From: Dactylis glomerata | Taxonomy: Eukaryota > Streptophyta > Magnoliopsida > Poales > Poaceae | Length of the DNA stretch: 64,000 bases | Direction: 5' to 3' | NCBI GenBank assembly: GCA_007115705.1 | Contig: QXEO01000817.1 | Span: 1,346,500-1,410,499, forward strand | Shown: positions 11,005-22,076 of the stretch, one piece after another | Layout of the letters: each line of letters begins with the position of its first letter | Position numbering within the stretch: position 1 is the first letter of the stretch | Translations under genes and position numbers: made by a program | Notes under the pieces: generated by a model | Database searches by the model: none | What the model was told of the DNA's origin: nothing | What the model saw: the letters and a program-made list of their open reading frames with translations, nothing else

Positions 11005-12550
11005 GGAGTCATAGATTGCGTGAACAGAGCAATTACACTCACCACCCCCGAAGGGAGAAGAATTAGATACAAATCCCAACTGGATTTTAATGATATTAGG
11101 CTAAACCATCTTAAGGGGGGTTAGCCTAGATGAAGTGCACATAGTGAATGAGTACCCCGATGTGTTCCCGGAAGAGTTACCAGGAATGCCACCTGACAGA
11201 GATGTAGAGTTTCTCATTGACCTGCTACCTGGCACAGGGCCAATAGCAAAGAGACCTTACCCTATGTCCACCGATGAGTTGAAAGAACTCAAGAAACAAC
11301 TAGCAGAACAGTTAGGAAAAGGATTCATTAGAGAGAGTTCCTCGTCATGGGGAGCACCAGTTCTGTTTATTGAGAAGAAAGATAAGAGTCAACGTTTAGT
11401 GATGGACTATCGTTCGTTGAACGAAGTGACCATCAAGAACAAATACCCACTACCAAGAATCAATGATTTGTTTGATCAGTTGGAAGGAGCTAGCGTATTT
11501 TCTAAGATCGACCTTAGATCTGGATACTTTCAGCTCAAGATTAGAGAACATGACATTCCCAAGACAGCCTTTGTCACTAGATATGGCTCGTATGAATATA
11601 CGGTGATGCCCTTTGGTTTAACCAATGCACCGTCATACTTCATGAGCATGATGAACAAAGTGTTCATGGAATTTCTAGATAAGTTTGTCGTTGTCTTCAT
11701 TGACGACATACTGGTCTACTCAAAAAGCAAGGAAGATCATGAAAAGCACCTACGTGCAATATTGGAGAAACTCAGAGAACACAAGTTATATGCTAAATTC
11801 AACAAATGTGAGTTTTGGCTCAATGAAGTAGGATTCCTTGGACACATTATATCCAAGGAGGGAATTGCAGTCGACCCAGCCAAGGTGACCGCAGTAACTG
11901 AATGGGAACCACCCAAGAATGTTGGGGAAATTCGTAGTTTCTTGGGATTGGCCGGATACTACCGGAGATTCATTGAGAACTTTTCAAAGATAGCTAAACC
12001 AATGACTGAGTTGCTGAAGAAAGAAAAGAAGTTCGAATGGACTGAAGCTTGTGAAAACAGTTTTCAAGAGTTGAAAAGAAGATTGGTGTCTGCACCCATT
12101 CTGTGCTTACCCGATATAGAAAAGGAATTTCAGGTGTATTGCGACGCTTCTCATCAAGGTTTAGGAAGTGTATTGATGCAAGATGGCAGAGTAGCAGCCT
12201 ATGCTTCTAGACAACTCAAGAAGCATGAACTCAACTATCCAACTCATGACCTTGAGTTAGCTTCAGTTGTTCACGCCTTGAAGATTTGGAGACATTATTT
12301 GCTGGGAAAGAGATGTGAAGTCTTCACCGACCACAAAAGTTTGAAGTACATCTTTACTCAGAAGGACCTCAACATGAGACAAAGAAGATGGTTAGAACTC
12401 ATCAAAGATTACGACTTGAGTTTGCAATACCATCCCGGTAAAGCAAACGTAGTAGCCGATGCCTTGAGCCGTAAGGCCTATGTGAACTGTCTATCAACAG
12501 AAGAGTTGCCGGAAGATTTGTGTAGGGATCTGAGAGACCTCAGCTTATAA
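11005..12550 (+). pseudogene. pol: T1 pol: protease-RT linker, reverse transcriptase and RNase H, frameshifted
   Basis: From 11005 the gag frame continues with sensible protease-RT linker sequence to about 11115. There a run of six G (11115-11120) shifts the frame; five would keep it. RT is then open from 11121 in the new frame. It has LPGMPPDR near the start, an FIDD active site at about residues 188-191 counted from 11135, and a Ty3/gypsy RNase H with DAS and the ADALSR end. A TAA at 12548-12550 ends this piece where T2 encodes Glu. At least three lesions (TGA, +1, TAA) therefore separate this region into non-functional parts. The amino-acid sequence is otherwise well conserved, which fits recent damage. 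Confidence 0.85.
11107..11127 (+). other. Internal copy of the T1 polypurine-tract region
   Basis: catcttaa followed by six G and ttag matches the terminal polypurine-tract region at 14064-14080, which differs only in having five G. It lies almost at the midpoint of the internal region (8193-14082). Central polypurine tracts prime a second plus strand in lentiviruses and Ty1. Here the function is only inferred. Confidence 0.45.
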
Positions 12551-14071
12551 GTAGTGCCGCAAGGTCACGTAGCATCGCTAGTAGTGCAACCAACCCTGAT
12601 GGACAGAATACGCCAAGCACAGAAAGGAGATAAAGAGATTGAGAAGATCAAAGCAAACATGAGGAAAGACAAAGCTAAAGACTTTAGCGAAGATGAACAA
12701 GGAACTATCTGGTTTGAGAAACGTATCTGTGTACCTGATGACCCTGATATTAGAAGATTGATATTCCAAGAAGCCCATGAAACCCCATACTCGATTCATC
12801 CTGGAAATACCAAGATGTATATAGACTTGAAAGAAAGATTTTGGTGGAACAATATGAAGGTAGACATAGCCGAATATACAGCCAAATGTGATGTGTGCAG
12901 TAGAGTGAAAGCTGAGCATCAAAAACCAGCCGGACTACTTCAACCACTGAAGGTGCCGGATTGGAAATGGGATCAAATTGGTATGGACTTCATAACTGGG
13001 TTATCCCGCACAAAATCAGGATATGACTCAATCTGGGTTATAGTTGATCGTTTGACTAAGGTAGCTCATTTCGTACCAGTAAAGACCACTTACACTAGTG
13101 CAAAGTTAGCTGATATCTACATGAAGAGGGTAGTAAGCCTCCATGGTGTTCCCAAAAGCATCGTGTCCGATAGAGGAACCCAATTCACCTCTCACTTCTG
13201 GAAACAACTCCATGAATCACTTGGAACTAGGTTGGAATTCAGCACAACATTCCACCCGCAAACCGATGGGCAAACAGAGAGAGTGAACCAGATTTTAGAA
13301 GATATGCTGAGAGCGTGTGCCCTGGACTATGGGTCTAGTTGGGACGACAACTTGCCTTACGCAGAGTTTTCCTACAACAACAGTTATCAAGCCAGTATTG
13401 AGATGGCACCATTTGAAGCCTTGTACGGCAAGAAATGTACTACACCCCTACTATGGAGTGGTGTAGGAGAGCGAAGTTTCTTCGGACCCGATATCATTCA
13501 AGAAGCTGAAGAAAAGGTTAAATTGATCAAGGATAGGCTGAAGATCGCCCAATCCCGTCAGAAGAGCTACTCGGATAGCAAGCGTAGAGAAATCATCTAT
13601 GAAGTTGGAGACAGAGCTTATCTCAGAGTGTCACCCCTCCGTGGTGTTAAGAGGTTTGGTATTAAGGGTAAATTAGCACCCCGATTTATAGGACCATTCA
13701 AAGTCCTATCCCGCAAAGGAGAAGTAGCCTATGAACTGGAACTACCCGAAATTATTTCGGCCGTACATAACGTGTTCCACGTGAGCCAGCTAAAGAAATG
13801 CCATCCAGAGATGTCAGAAACACCGTTGAACGATACGGTACCCCTCGAGGATGTCCAACTAGAGAGTGACTTGACTTATGAAGAGAAACCCATCAAGATA
13901 CTCGAGACAGCAGAAAGAACTACACGCACCAAAACCATCAAGTTCTGCAAAGTACAGTGGAGTCACCACACTGAAGAGGAAGCCACGTGGGAGCGTGAAG
14001 ATACCCTTCGAGAAGAACACCCACACCTATTTGCTAGCCTTCCCGAAGCTCGAGGGCGAGCTTCATCTTAA
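12551..14071 (+). CDS. pol: T1 integrase with C-terminal chromodomain-like segment
   Basis: This is the 3' part of pol after the TAA at 12548. It has the HHCC zinc-binding region (CDVC motif near residue 115 counting from 12554). The catalytic core has D145, D206 and E242, with exactly 35 residues between the last two. A GPFKVLSRKG-type segment follows, and the C-terminal 60 residues resemble the chromodomain of Tekay-type chromoviruses (VQWSHH...EATWERED). Chromodomain integrases are thought to direct insertion to particular chromatin. The segment ends in TAA at 14069-14071, which overlaps the hairpin and polypurine tract. There are no internal lesions, but it is cut off from its own start codon by upstream stops. 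Confidence 0.88.
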   Translation, partial: VVPQGHVASLVVQPTLMDRIRQAQKGDKEIEKIKANMRKDKAKDFSEDEQGTIWFEKRICVPDDPDIRRLIFQEAHETPYSIHPGNTKMYIDLKERFWWNNMKVDIAEYTAKCDVCSRVKAEHQKPAGLLQPLKVPDWKWDQIGMDFITGLSRTKSGYDSIWVIVDRLTKVAHFVPVKTTYTSAKLADIYMKRVVSLHGVPKSIVSDRGTQFTSHFWKQLHESLGTRLEFSTTFHPQTDGQTERVNQILEDMLRACALDYGSSWDDNLPYAEFSYNNSYQASIEMAPFEALYGKKCTTPLLWSGVGERSFFGPDIIQEAEEKVKLIKDRLKIAQSRQKSYSDSKRREIIYEVGDRAYLRVSPLRGVKRFGIKGKLAPRFIGPFKVLSRKGEVAYELELPEIISAVHNVFHVSQLKKCHPEMSETPLNDTVPLEDVQLESDLTYEEKPIKILETAERTTRTKTIKFCKVQWSHHTEEEATWEREDTLREEHPHLFASLPEARGRASS

Positions 14072-14082
14072 GGGGGTTAGTC
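14045..14082 (+). other. T1 3' hairpin and polypurine tract
   Basis: A perfect 8-bp stem (gaagctcg 14045-14052, cgagcttc 14057-14064, loop aggg) is followed by the polypurine tract aaggggg (about 14070-14076), directly before the 3' LTR. The purine run primes plus-strand synthesis. The hairpin recurs with compensating changes in T2. Confidence 0.75.
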
Positions 14083-17000
14083 TGTAACGACCCAGATTTT
14101 TCAAGATTAAAAATTTCATCATGCATTCATGGCATATTGCATTTCAAAGTCTTTTTCCAAAGTTTTGAACCTTATCCTTCAAAGAATATTGTTCAAATGC
14201 CCTTTCTCCCCAAATTTTAGATACAAAAGGTTTTCAGAAAGAAAGTATTTTAAAATGAGCTCCATTGTTATGGAGCTATCTTATATTATCCTTTAGTAAA
14301 TTTCTTTTGAAAACCAATTAGTGGGAAGATTTTAATCTCAACTTCCTAATTATTTGGGACTCTATATTCAAAATTCTCACAAATTATTTTCTTCTTCCAT
14401 CTTACTACAAAACCTCTGGTTTTAGTTCCTAAAAACACTTTTAAGGACCAGAAGTGGACAGCTTAAATCTTATTCAAAACTGAATAGGAGAAACTCTTTC
14501 AAAACTCAAAACAGAAATTCAGAACAAAAGAGAAAAGGAAAACAAAAAAATAAAATAAAAGGGAGAGACCCAGCAGCCACCTGGGCCGCACCCGGGAGCC
14601 AGCTGGCCCAGCTCGCCCCCGCACCAGCCCAACCCCGTTACCCCCTCCCTCTCTCACCGACCGCCCGGCCCCACCTGTCATCCCTCCCCCGCAATCCCCT
14701 CTCCCTCCCAGTAACGCTCGCCGGCGTTACTCCCCGGTGTTACTGGCGCCTTAACTGGCCACCAATGCCTGCCCCTATAAAGCCCCTACTCCCCTCTCTC
14801 GCCCCTCCCTTTTCTCTCTGCAGACGAAGCCGCCAGGCTGCCCAATTTCCTCGCCGGAGCCCGCAGGTGCTGCCGCCGGACATCGCCGATTCCGACGCGG
14901 TTCAGCTCCCCCTTCCCTCTCGACCCTCCTAACTTTCTCCCCTCTCTCTGGCGCACCGAATGACACCCTTGCCCCGCTTTTTCCCGCAGTACTTCGAGCA
15001 CGCCGACGACCACTGAAGCCGCCGTCGACTCCAGCCGCGCGTCGTCGTCGCCTCGGGAAGCTCCAGTCATCAGCGATCAAGGATTCGAGATCGCCGTCGT
15101 CCGCTCTACCCCGTCCGCTACTTCATCGCCGACATCCGTCACCGGAGCAAGCTCGCCGTCGACCACCAGGACGACCTCGCCGGACTTGTCTCGCCGGTGA
15201 GCCTCTCCACTGCTCCTCTCCATCTCCAACCATCGGATCTGCATATCACGGCCACGATTAGACCTGAAACACCGAAACGGTATCGACCAATGGCGTCGCG
15301 CCACGTCGCCCCGGGCCAGTCAGCCCCCAGTCAAATCCAGTCAAAATCGATTTCAAATTCAATTTCAATCCCTGTTTCGTTGCAGATCTTGTAAAATCGA
15401 TAGAAAATAAAATACTTAACCAAAAATTGCAAATGATACCTCGTTGAAATCCTTAGGATGTGTAGAATCCAATGATCCAATAAAACCTGTTATTTTATGG
15501 TTTCATTTCGAATCCATAGTCAGATCTAAATCAACCCTTTGGATTCATAATAAATTCATAACTTTTGTTCTGTGAGTCCAAATGCTACAAATTTGTAGTC
15601 TATGGAATCCTTGGAACATTTAGAACACACCAGAAGCAAAAGTTTTCAAAGTTAAGACGTGCACAAACTTGCTACTGTTAAATATGTTCAAATCACCTTT
15701 TTCTTCACCAATTGTTTTCTAAAAACTATTTTTGAGTGAAACCACTTGCAGTAGCTTCAAGTTACTGTCCCCTAACCAGTGGTAGCTCAAGCTTATTTTT
15801 GCAGGACAGTACCAACCCGAACTAATTTTCCCAAAGTGCTATCCTATTGCATCAATACCCTTTTGTTAATACCTTGTTTATTAAAATCCTTTCTATCATC
15901 ACACTTGTTTTCAAAAGCCTCTTGTTCCATCCTTACAACCTTTTTACACACTCTCATAGTGTATGAAATTAAAAAGTCATTTGCATACATGCACACATGC
16001 ATACATGTCTATGATTGTCATTAGAACTAGGTTATTGATTGCTTGATTGTTTGAATTGAATAGATTGTGAAGAGGAGGAAGGCTACTATTGTAACTGCTG
16101 TGAGTGTGCAAGCTGTTACCAAGGCAAGTGACACACATATCCCTTACCTATTTTATTTATGCATTAGTATATTCACCTCTTGTAGTATGCATGATAGGTG
16201 TTTTACTCAACTGTTTTATCAAATGCTTAGATCCTAGTATAGTGTAGCTATCCCTCAAACCCCACCTGATAGGATGCTAAATACTTTGTTAATTCTGATG
16301 CCATGCTAAGATCACTTGAAAAGTGTTTTGTGAAAAGTTAAGAACTTCAACTAAAATGAAACACCTGGGTGGAATGGTTTGATAAGATGAGGCGAGGTAG
16401 GTGGGTTCTGGGACGCATGCCTTGTAAGAGGATGTGGGAACAGAATACCGCTCGGGATGGCCACCCAGGAACAAAGAGATGGCTATGTCTTCCATGCTTA
16501 GTGTACTTCCAGTGCAGCCTTATGACATTATGGGCTCTGTCTTGACTGATTAGAATGTGGGAGTGCAACTTGTCGGCAAGAAGTGGTGGTAGACAAATTA
16601 TAGGTTGGGAGCGGTGCTTGCCAAGTTAGTTGTCCTCTCCTTCTAAAAGGTCTCGTTTCATTTTATGTATGGGCATAAAATGAATCGTAAGGTGAAAGTG
16701 CACAACCCTTGCAAGGTGTATAAAACTAATCGATTAGCCGTGTCCTCGGTTATGGACAATTGAGTCTCTAGACATGGAATGTACGGAATAATCTCATCAC
16801 CGATTCTGAACTAATAAAATTTTGTCTAGAAACCCCTAGGCAGGAACTAAGGACCATACACTCCGAGGGGTGGTGGTGCCTGAGGTTCCAACTTTGTTGA
16901 ATTGCGCCCAGTGCTACATAACTTGCAACTATGTAGTATTTGGGGGTTATTTCAACCCTTCAAAAAAAATCTTTGAAGTAAAAGCTTAACTTGAAATAGG

Positions 17001-17460
17001 ACAAAATTGGCTTTATGCAAAGCTTAGCCCAGAGATCCACCAACCAAATAGCATGTAGCTAGATCTTTCACAATCACCACCAAATAAGTGTCATTTGCCA
17101 GTACATCATTGTACTGACCCCCATACTTGGGGCTGCATAATCAAATGTGCAGGTTCTTCTGATGAGGAGTGAAGTGTTAGGATCTCGAGTCTGCATACCA
17201 ACATGACTGCCTGTGGCGCATGCTGAAGATGGAGGCTCGCTACTCTTATAATTCCGTTGTGCTTAAGTTGAACCTTGTTTACCCTTGTCGGTCTATGTGA
17301 CCAAAGACTTGTAATAATCGTGAGACTTATGTATCTGGATCTGCGTGTAATCTCGATACTATGTGATGAATACTATATTTTGTTCTGTGGTGCTATCATT
17401 GATCCAGGGAATAGCACATAACACAGGTGTTCCGCCTTAATCCAAAGGTGGGGCGTCACA
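14083..17460 (+). repeat. T1 3' LTR
   Basis: This repeats 4827-8192 almost exactly. Differences seen include a longer A-rich run near 14540, single-base changes such as cgcgcgtcgtcg against cgcgcatcgccg, and one A fewer near 16970. It ends at GGCGTCACA followed by the target duplication catat. Confidence 0.93.
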
Positions 17461-17465
17461 CATAT

Positions 17466-18528
17466 ACCCCCTGACGACTTGAGATAAAGGGGGGGGCGTT
17501 TTTCCGAGATAGACTCCCGCTGCGCCGCCGCCATCAGAAACCGCGATTCGGAACCAGAAACTCCGTTCTGGCACCCTGCCGGGACGGGGATTCGGAGGAG
17601 ATCTTCATCACCATCACCACCGACACTCCTCCATCGACCATCCATGACTCCCCCATCCATGTGTGAGTAATTCCCCCGCTATAGGTGAGGGGATGGTAGG
17701 GATTGGATGAGATTGTTCATGTAATTTGATATGAGATTGATAGGGCATAGTGCCTAGTATCTTTATTTAGTGCCTATGACATTATTGCAACTTGTTGTGC
17801 TTAATGCTTGTCACTTTGGGCCCGAGTGCCATGATTTCAGATCTGAACATGTTATTATTTCTATGATGATACTTGTTGTTTATGGTCTTACCTACAAGTT
17901 GTATACACATATTGTTGTCCGGAACCCGAGGCCCCAAAGTGACAGAAATTGGGATAACCGGAGGGGATGGCTATGATGTGAGGATCACATGTGTTCACCG
18001 AGTGCTAATGCTTTGCTCCGGTACTTTATTAAAAGGAGTACCTTAATTACCAGTAGTTTCCCTTGAGGCCCTGCTGCAACAGGCTGGTAGGACAAAAGAT
18101 GTCGTGCAAGTTTCTCCTTGTGAGCACGTACGACTATATACGGAACACATGCCTATGATTGTTTGTACTAGGATGCTTTATCATTATTTATCTGCAATGC
18201 CCGTATCTCATTGATTTCATGAATTATCTTATCCATGCAACGCCCGTTATCCATCCCTATGCCTACAGTATTTGTTCCTACTGTTTACAACCGTTACTAT
18301 TACTGCTGCTATTTTACTACTGCTGTTACTGTTTCACTACTATCACTGCTATAAAACTGTTGCTACTGATAAACCGCTGCGAGTAAGACTGTTTCCAGGT
18401 GCAGCTGAATTGACAACTCAACTGTTAAGGCTTACATATATTCTTTGGCTCCCCTTGTGTCGAATCAATAAATTTGGGTAATACTTCCCTCGAAGACTGT
18501 TGCGATCCCCTATAGTTGTGGGTCATCA
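17466..18528 (+). repeat. Element A 5' LTR, second part (rest of promoter, R, U5)
   Basis: The sequence resumes after T1 and its second catat copy (17461-17465) and matches 25473-26537 of the 3' LTR. It includes the leader hairpin with loop CCC (ggcaccctgcc, about 17570-17580) and ends at gggtcatca, just before the tRNA-Asp primer site. Small ORFs here are repeated in the other LTR and are not considered genes. Confidence 0.9.
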
Positions 18529-18539
18529 AGACTATTTTC

Positions 18540-18557
18540 TGGCGCCGTTGCCGGGGA
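18540..18557 (+). other. Element A primer binding site (tRNA-Asp type)
   Basis: The motif tggcgccgttgccgggga lies 11 bases after the 5' LTR end. It is the tRNA-Asp complement used by Athila and Tat lineage elements. Confidence 0.85.
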
Positions 18558-18616
18558 GTATAGCTTTATCTGTAAGTTCACTTGGTATTCATATTGTTCG
18601 CTGCAATCCTTTCATC

Positions 18617-21244
18617 ATGGGTAAACCTCGTGATGGAAAAGTTCCTATATTGCCATCCACTACAAGAAGAGGGACGACTCTCAACACCTCTGTTGCTCTT
18701 GATTCGCCATCTGTTATGAGTAATTTGCTTACACCACCACACCCACATGCTACTACTTCTGCTGAGATTGAAAGTGCCACTGATAATTTAGATGATGCTT
18801 CTGCTGTGCTTGATGAGAGAGGTTCACTAGGTTCCTTTTTAGAGGCTACTATTGCTAGAGCTAAGTTGGGAAACACCACTGTTACACCTATTAGTTCACC
18901 TGAGTCTAGGGAATGTCCTAGTGATGATTATGATGATGATGCTTATATTGAGCTTAATGATGACTTTATTGCAGAAGCACGTGCTGCTCGTGATGCAGGT
19001 AATGTTAAAGAGCTTCTTGCTAGACGTTCTGTTAGATATAATTTGTCTCCTGATCCTAAGTTTGCTGCTTCTCCTATAAATATTAGAGACAAGGATTATG
19101 ATTTCTCTTTGGATTTATCTTACATATCTATTGTTGAGAAAACTCCTTTTTGTGGTACTAAAGATGAGAGTGCTATGGAGCACATGAATGAGCTTTCTAC
19201 TTTGAGTAATTTGTTTTCTGATGATATTAAGCTCCGCACTTATTTTGTTGCTAAGATTTTTCCTTTCTCGTTGAAAGATGCTGCTAAAACTTGGTTTAAT
19301 AGCTTGTCTCCTGGATCCCTTACTAGTCCTATTGCTTTGGTTAATGCTTTCTTTCAGAAATATTTTTCCGCTAGTGCTCAACATGCTGCTGTGCAGAAAA
19401 TCTTTGATTTTGAACAGGGAAAAGGAGAGAAATTGCCTGAATCTTGGACAAGGTTTTGTTCTTTAATTAGAGCTTTGCCCAAAGAACCATTGCCTAAAAA
19501 TGAACTTCTTGATATATTTTATAATGGACTAACGGATGAATCTAAGTCATATTTGGATAGTTGTGCTGGTTGTGTTTTCAGGGAAAGAACTCCGGCTGAA
19601 GCAGAGGAGTTAATGGCTAAAATAAGCCGGAATCATGATGATTGGATTTTAGTTGAGCCAACACCAGCACCCACTCCTGCGCCATCTACAGAGCCTACGC
19701 CGAAGAAGAGAGGGATGATTGAATTAAATGATGAAGTTATGAAGGAGGCTAAGAAAGCTCTTAAGGCCGAAGATGTGAAGAATTTGCCTCCTATTGAAGA
19801 ATTATGTAAGCCAATCCCTCGCTCATCTACTATTGAGGTACACTCTCTCCAACGCTTTGATGAAAGAGATATTCCTTACACTAAACCTCCTGATCAATGT
19901 TTAGATGAGTTTGACAATTTTATTGTTAAGCAAGAAAATTTTAATAGAATGGTGCATAATCATCTGTTGGAGAATTCTAGAGTTATTAACAAGATGCAGG
20001 ATATTGTGGAGAGAACCGCCAATGATGTGAAGATACTTGCTAAACATTTTCAAATGATTCAAACACAAATTGATCAGCTTACCAAAGTGCAGCAAGATCT
20101 GCTAGTTAATGCTGCAAGAGAGAAGCAAGCATGTGAAATACGCACAAGAAGTGGTGCTGCTACTCAAGACCCATTATATCCTGAAGGACATCCTAAGAGG
20201 GTTGAGCAAGATTCTCAACGCACTTCAAGTGATGATATTCCTCCCAAGAAGAAGAAGAAGCATAAAACAACTGCAGAATCCTCTGATGCAGGTAAAGATC
20301 CTAACAGTGTTTCTATTTCTGATGCTGAAACAGAACCAGGAGATGATAAAGAAGAAGATAAAGAAGAAGTTGAAGAAGAACCGGAAAAGAGTGATAAAAA
20401 TGTAAAGTACACCAAAGAAGACTTCATTGCCAACAAGCATGACAAGGAGAGGGAACCTTGGGTACAGAAGCCAATGCCTTTTCGTAGTAAGAAACACAAG
20501 TCCAAGGAAGAAGAACACTACAACAGGTTTTGTGAATGGATGAGACCTTTATTTTTGCAAATTCCTTTGACTGATGCTATTAGAATGCCTCCTTATGCAA
20601 AGTACATGAAAGATATTGTCACTAACAAAAGGAAAATTCCTAGTGAGGAAATTTCCACTTTGCTTGCTAACTATTCTTTTGATGGTAAAGTTCCAGAGAA
20701 GCTTGGAGATCCAGGTATACCGACTATTCCTTGCTCCATTAAAAATAACTATGTTAGAACTGCTTTATGTGATTTGGGAGCTGGAGTTAGTGTAATGCCT
20801 TTTTCTCTTTATAAGAGACTTGATTTAGAAAAATTGGTTTCAACTGATATATCCTTGCAGATGGCTGATAAGTCTACTACTATTCCTATTGGTATATGTG
20901 AGAATGTTCCTGTTCAAGTTGCTAACAGCTGTTTAATATTAACTAATTTTGTTGTGTTGGAAATGCCTGAAAATGATAATATGTCTATTATTCTTGGGAG
21001 ACCTTTTCTAAACACTGCAGGTGCTGTTATTAATTGCAATCAAGGAAAAGTCACTTTTAATGTTAATGACAAAGAATATACAGTTTATTTTCCCAAGAAG
21101 ATTGATAGGAGAAATGCTCTAAATTCAATCAAGCATGTTGAGACCATCAAAGTTGGTCAAATTATTTGTTCAGAGCAAAAGCCCAAGGAAGAATGTCAAA
21201 TTGTTATGGTTGGGACTGTACCTATCAAAGTTGAGGTAACATAA
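18617..21244 (+). CDS. gag: Element A gag-protease polyprotein
   Basis: The start chosen is the ATG at 18617, about 60 bases after the primer site. The open frame extends upstream into the LTR, but that part is not expected to be translated. The product is about 875 residues. The N-terminal 190 residues are acidic. An Athila-type capsid domain (FSLKDAAKTWF, then a FFQKYF helix) covers about 195-340. A Lys/Glu-rich coiled region follows near 600-690. A retropepsin-like domain near 740-860 has the Athila-style motif DLGAG in place of DTGAS and ends with ILGRPFLNTAGAVI. There is no frameshift or stop. No RT or integrase follows, so this element relies on another copy for enzymes. Confidence 0.85.
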   Translation: MGKPRDGKVPILPSTTRRGTTLNTSVALDSPSVMSNLLTPPHPHATTSAEIESATDNLDDASAVLDERGSLGSFLEATIARAKLGNTTVTPISSPESRECPSDDYDDDAYIELNDDFIAEARAARDAGNVKELLARRSVRYNLSPDPKFAASPINIRDKDYDFSLDLSYISIVEKTPFCGTKDESAMEHMNELSTLSNLFSDDIKLRTYFVAKIFPFSLKDAAKTWFNSLSPGSLTSPIALVNAFFQKYFSASAQHAAVQKIFDFEQGKGEKLPESWTRFCSLIRALPKEPLPKNELLDIFYNGLTDESKSYLDSCAGCVFRERTPAEAEELMAKISRNHDDWILVEPTPAPTPAPSTEPTPKKRGMIELNDEVMKEAKKALKAEDVKNLPPIEELCKPIPRSSTIEVHSLQRFDERDIPYTKPPDQCLDEFDNFIVKQENFNRMVHNHLLENSRVINKMQDIVERTANDVKILAKHFQMIQTQIDQLTKVQQDLLVNAAREKQACEIRTRSGAATQDPLYPEGHPKRVEQDSQRTSSDDIPPKKKKKHKTTAESSDAGKDPNSVSISDAETEPGDDKEEDKEEVEEEPEKSDKNVKYTKEDFIANKHDKEREPWVQKPMPFRSKKHKSKEEEHYNRFCEWMRPLFLQIPLTDAIRMPPYAKYMKDIVTNKRKIPSEEISTLLANYSFDGKVPEKLGDPGIPTIPCSIKNNYVRTALCDLGAGVSVMPFSLYKRLDLEKLVSTDISLQMADKSTTIPIGICENVPVQVANSCLILTNFVVLEMPENDNMSIILGRPFLNTAGAVINCNQGKVTFNVNDKEYTVYFPKKIDRRNALNSIKHVETIKVGQIICSEQKPKEECQIVMVGTVPIKVEVT

Positions 21245-21500
21245 GCATTAAGTGATATGCAAAGTTTTGCCTCATACAAAGTGAGTTTGGTAACAAGACT
21301 TGATCAACCTTGTTAGCAAAGTGATTTTATATGAACGAAACTTCGTTTTCACCGCATCCACTCCACCTCACTTGTATTTACTTTCATCAAATTTTATTCC
21401 TTCAGTTTAGTTGCATGATTAAGAGTATCTCAAAGCTGCTGCATGTTTAGTTTTGATTTGCTTGAAATATTTTCATCCTCGTTTTCCTGAGTTTTATCGA
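21245..21500 (+). other. Element A spacer after gag
   Basis: AT-rich sequence without an ORF. It contains atgaacgaaacttcgttttc near 21331, a short inverted repeat (gaaac/cgtttt). It occupies the place where pol would stand in an autonomous element. Confidence 0.4.
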
Positions 21501-21850
21501 TATGCCAATTTCTGAAAAATCCTCGAAAATAAAGTTTCTCGAAAAATTCCAGAAAATTCTTTATAAATTTTTATGTCAAAAATGGGGCAGGGAGACACCT
21601 GGGAGGCACCAGGTGGGGCTGCCACGCCACCTCACACACAGGTGGCGCGGCCCAGCCCTGGCCGCGCCACCCATGTGTGAGGGGGCCCCACCAGGCCACT
21701 CACTCATCTCTTCTTCCCCAGCTCTTTCTCTCTCCCGAAAAAAACGACACACTCAGCTAAAACCTGAGTTCTTGCTGTCCTTCAACTGGAATTCTCGATC
21801 TCCTTGTTCAGCCCAACATTTTTGCTGAAACTTGGATTATTTGCTCTCCG
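21501..21850 (+). promoter_or_regulatory. Internal LTR-like U3 module before the A accessory ORF
   Basis: An inverted repeat (arms 21631-21652 and 21660-21681, core ggtggcgcggcc/ggccgcgccacc) matches the palindrome of element A's own LTR (4743-4773 and 25391-25421). A CT-rich leader follows, then gtatgt at 21851, a strong donor. A tataaat lies at about 21561-21567, upstream of the hairpin; I found no TATA downstream of it. The layout suggests an internal promoter. This is inference. Confidence 0.45.
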
Positions 21851-22076
21851 GTATGTGACTCCTCCACTTGTCCAAGTAGATTTTCTTTTGGTAAAGTATT
21901 TCTTGAGTATTTTAGCATTGTAGGTGACAGTATAAATGAGTATGCATGCTTATTCTATTGTTTAGAAAGATTATTTTGATGCATGATAGCTCTCTAGTGA
22001 CCCTCTATAGTAGTTCCTACATTTGCTGTCCTTAAATCACTTTTTATGAGTTTGTTGAAAAAATTTAGAGAAGGAG

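Larger units (their letters stand above)
4827..17460 (+). mobile_element. Gypsy element T1, Tekay/Del-type chromovirus, 12.6 kb
   Basis: The ends are TGTAACGACC and GGGGCGTCACA. The target duplication catat is at 4822-4826 and 17461-17465. The LTRs are 3366 bp (4827-8192) and 3378 bp (14083-17460), differing by indels in A-rich runs and about 15 substitutions that I can see (near 0.4-0.5%). The primer site fits tRNA-iMet. The internal order is a 314-residue extra ORF, gag-protease, RT-RNase H, then integrase with a C-terminal chromodomain-like segment. The last points to the Tekay (Del) clade, known for very long LTRs. Pol is broken by a TGA, a frameshift and a TAA. Confidence 0.92.
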
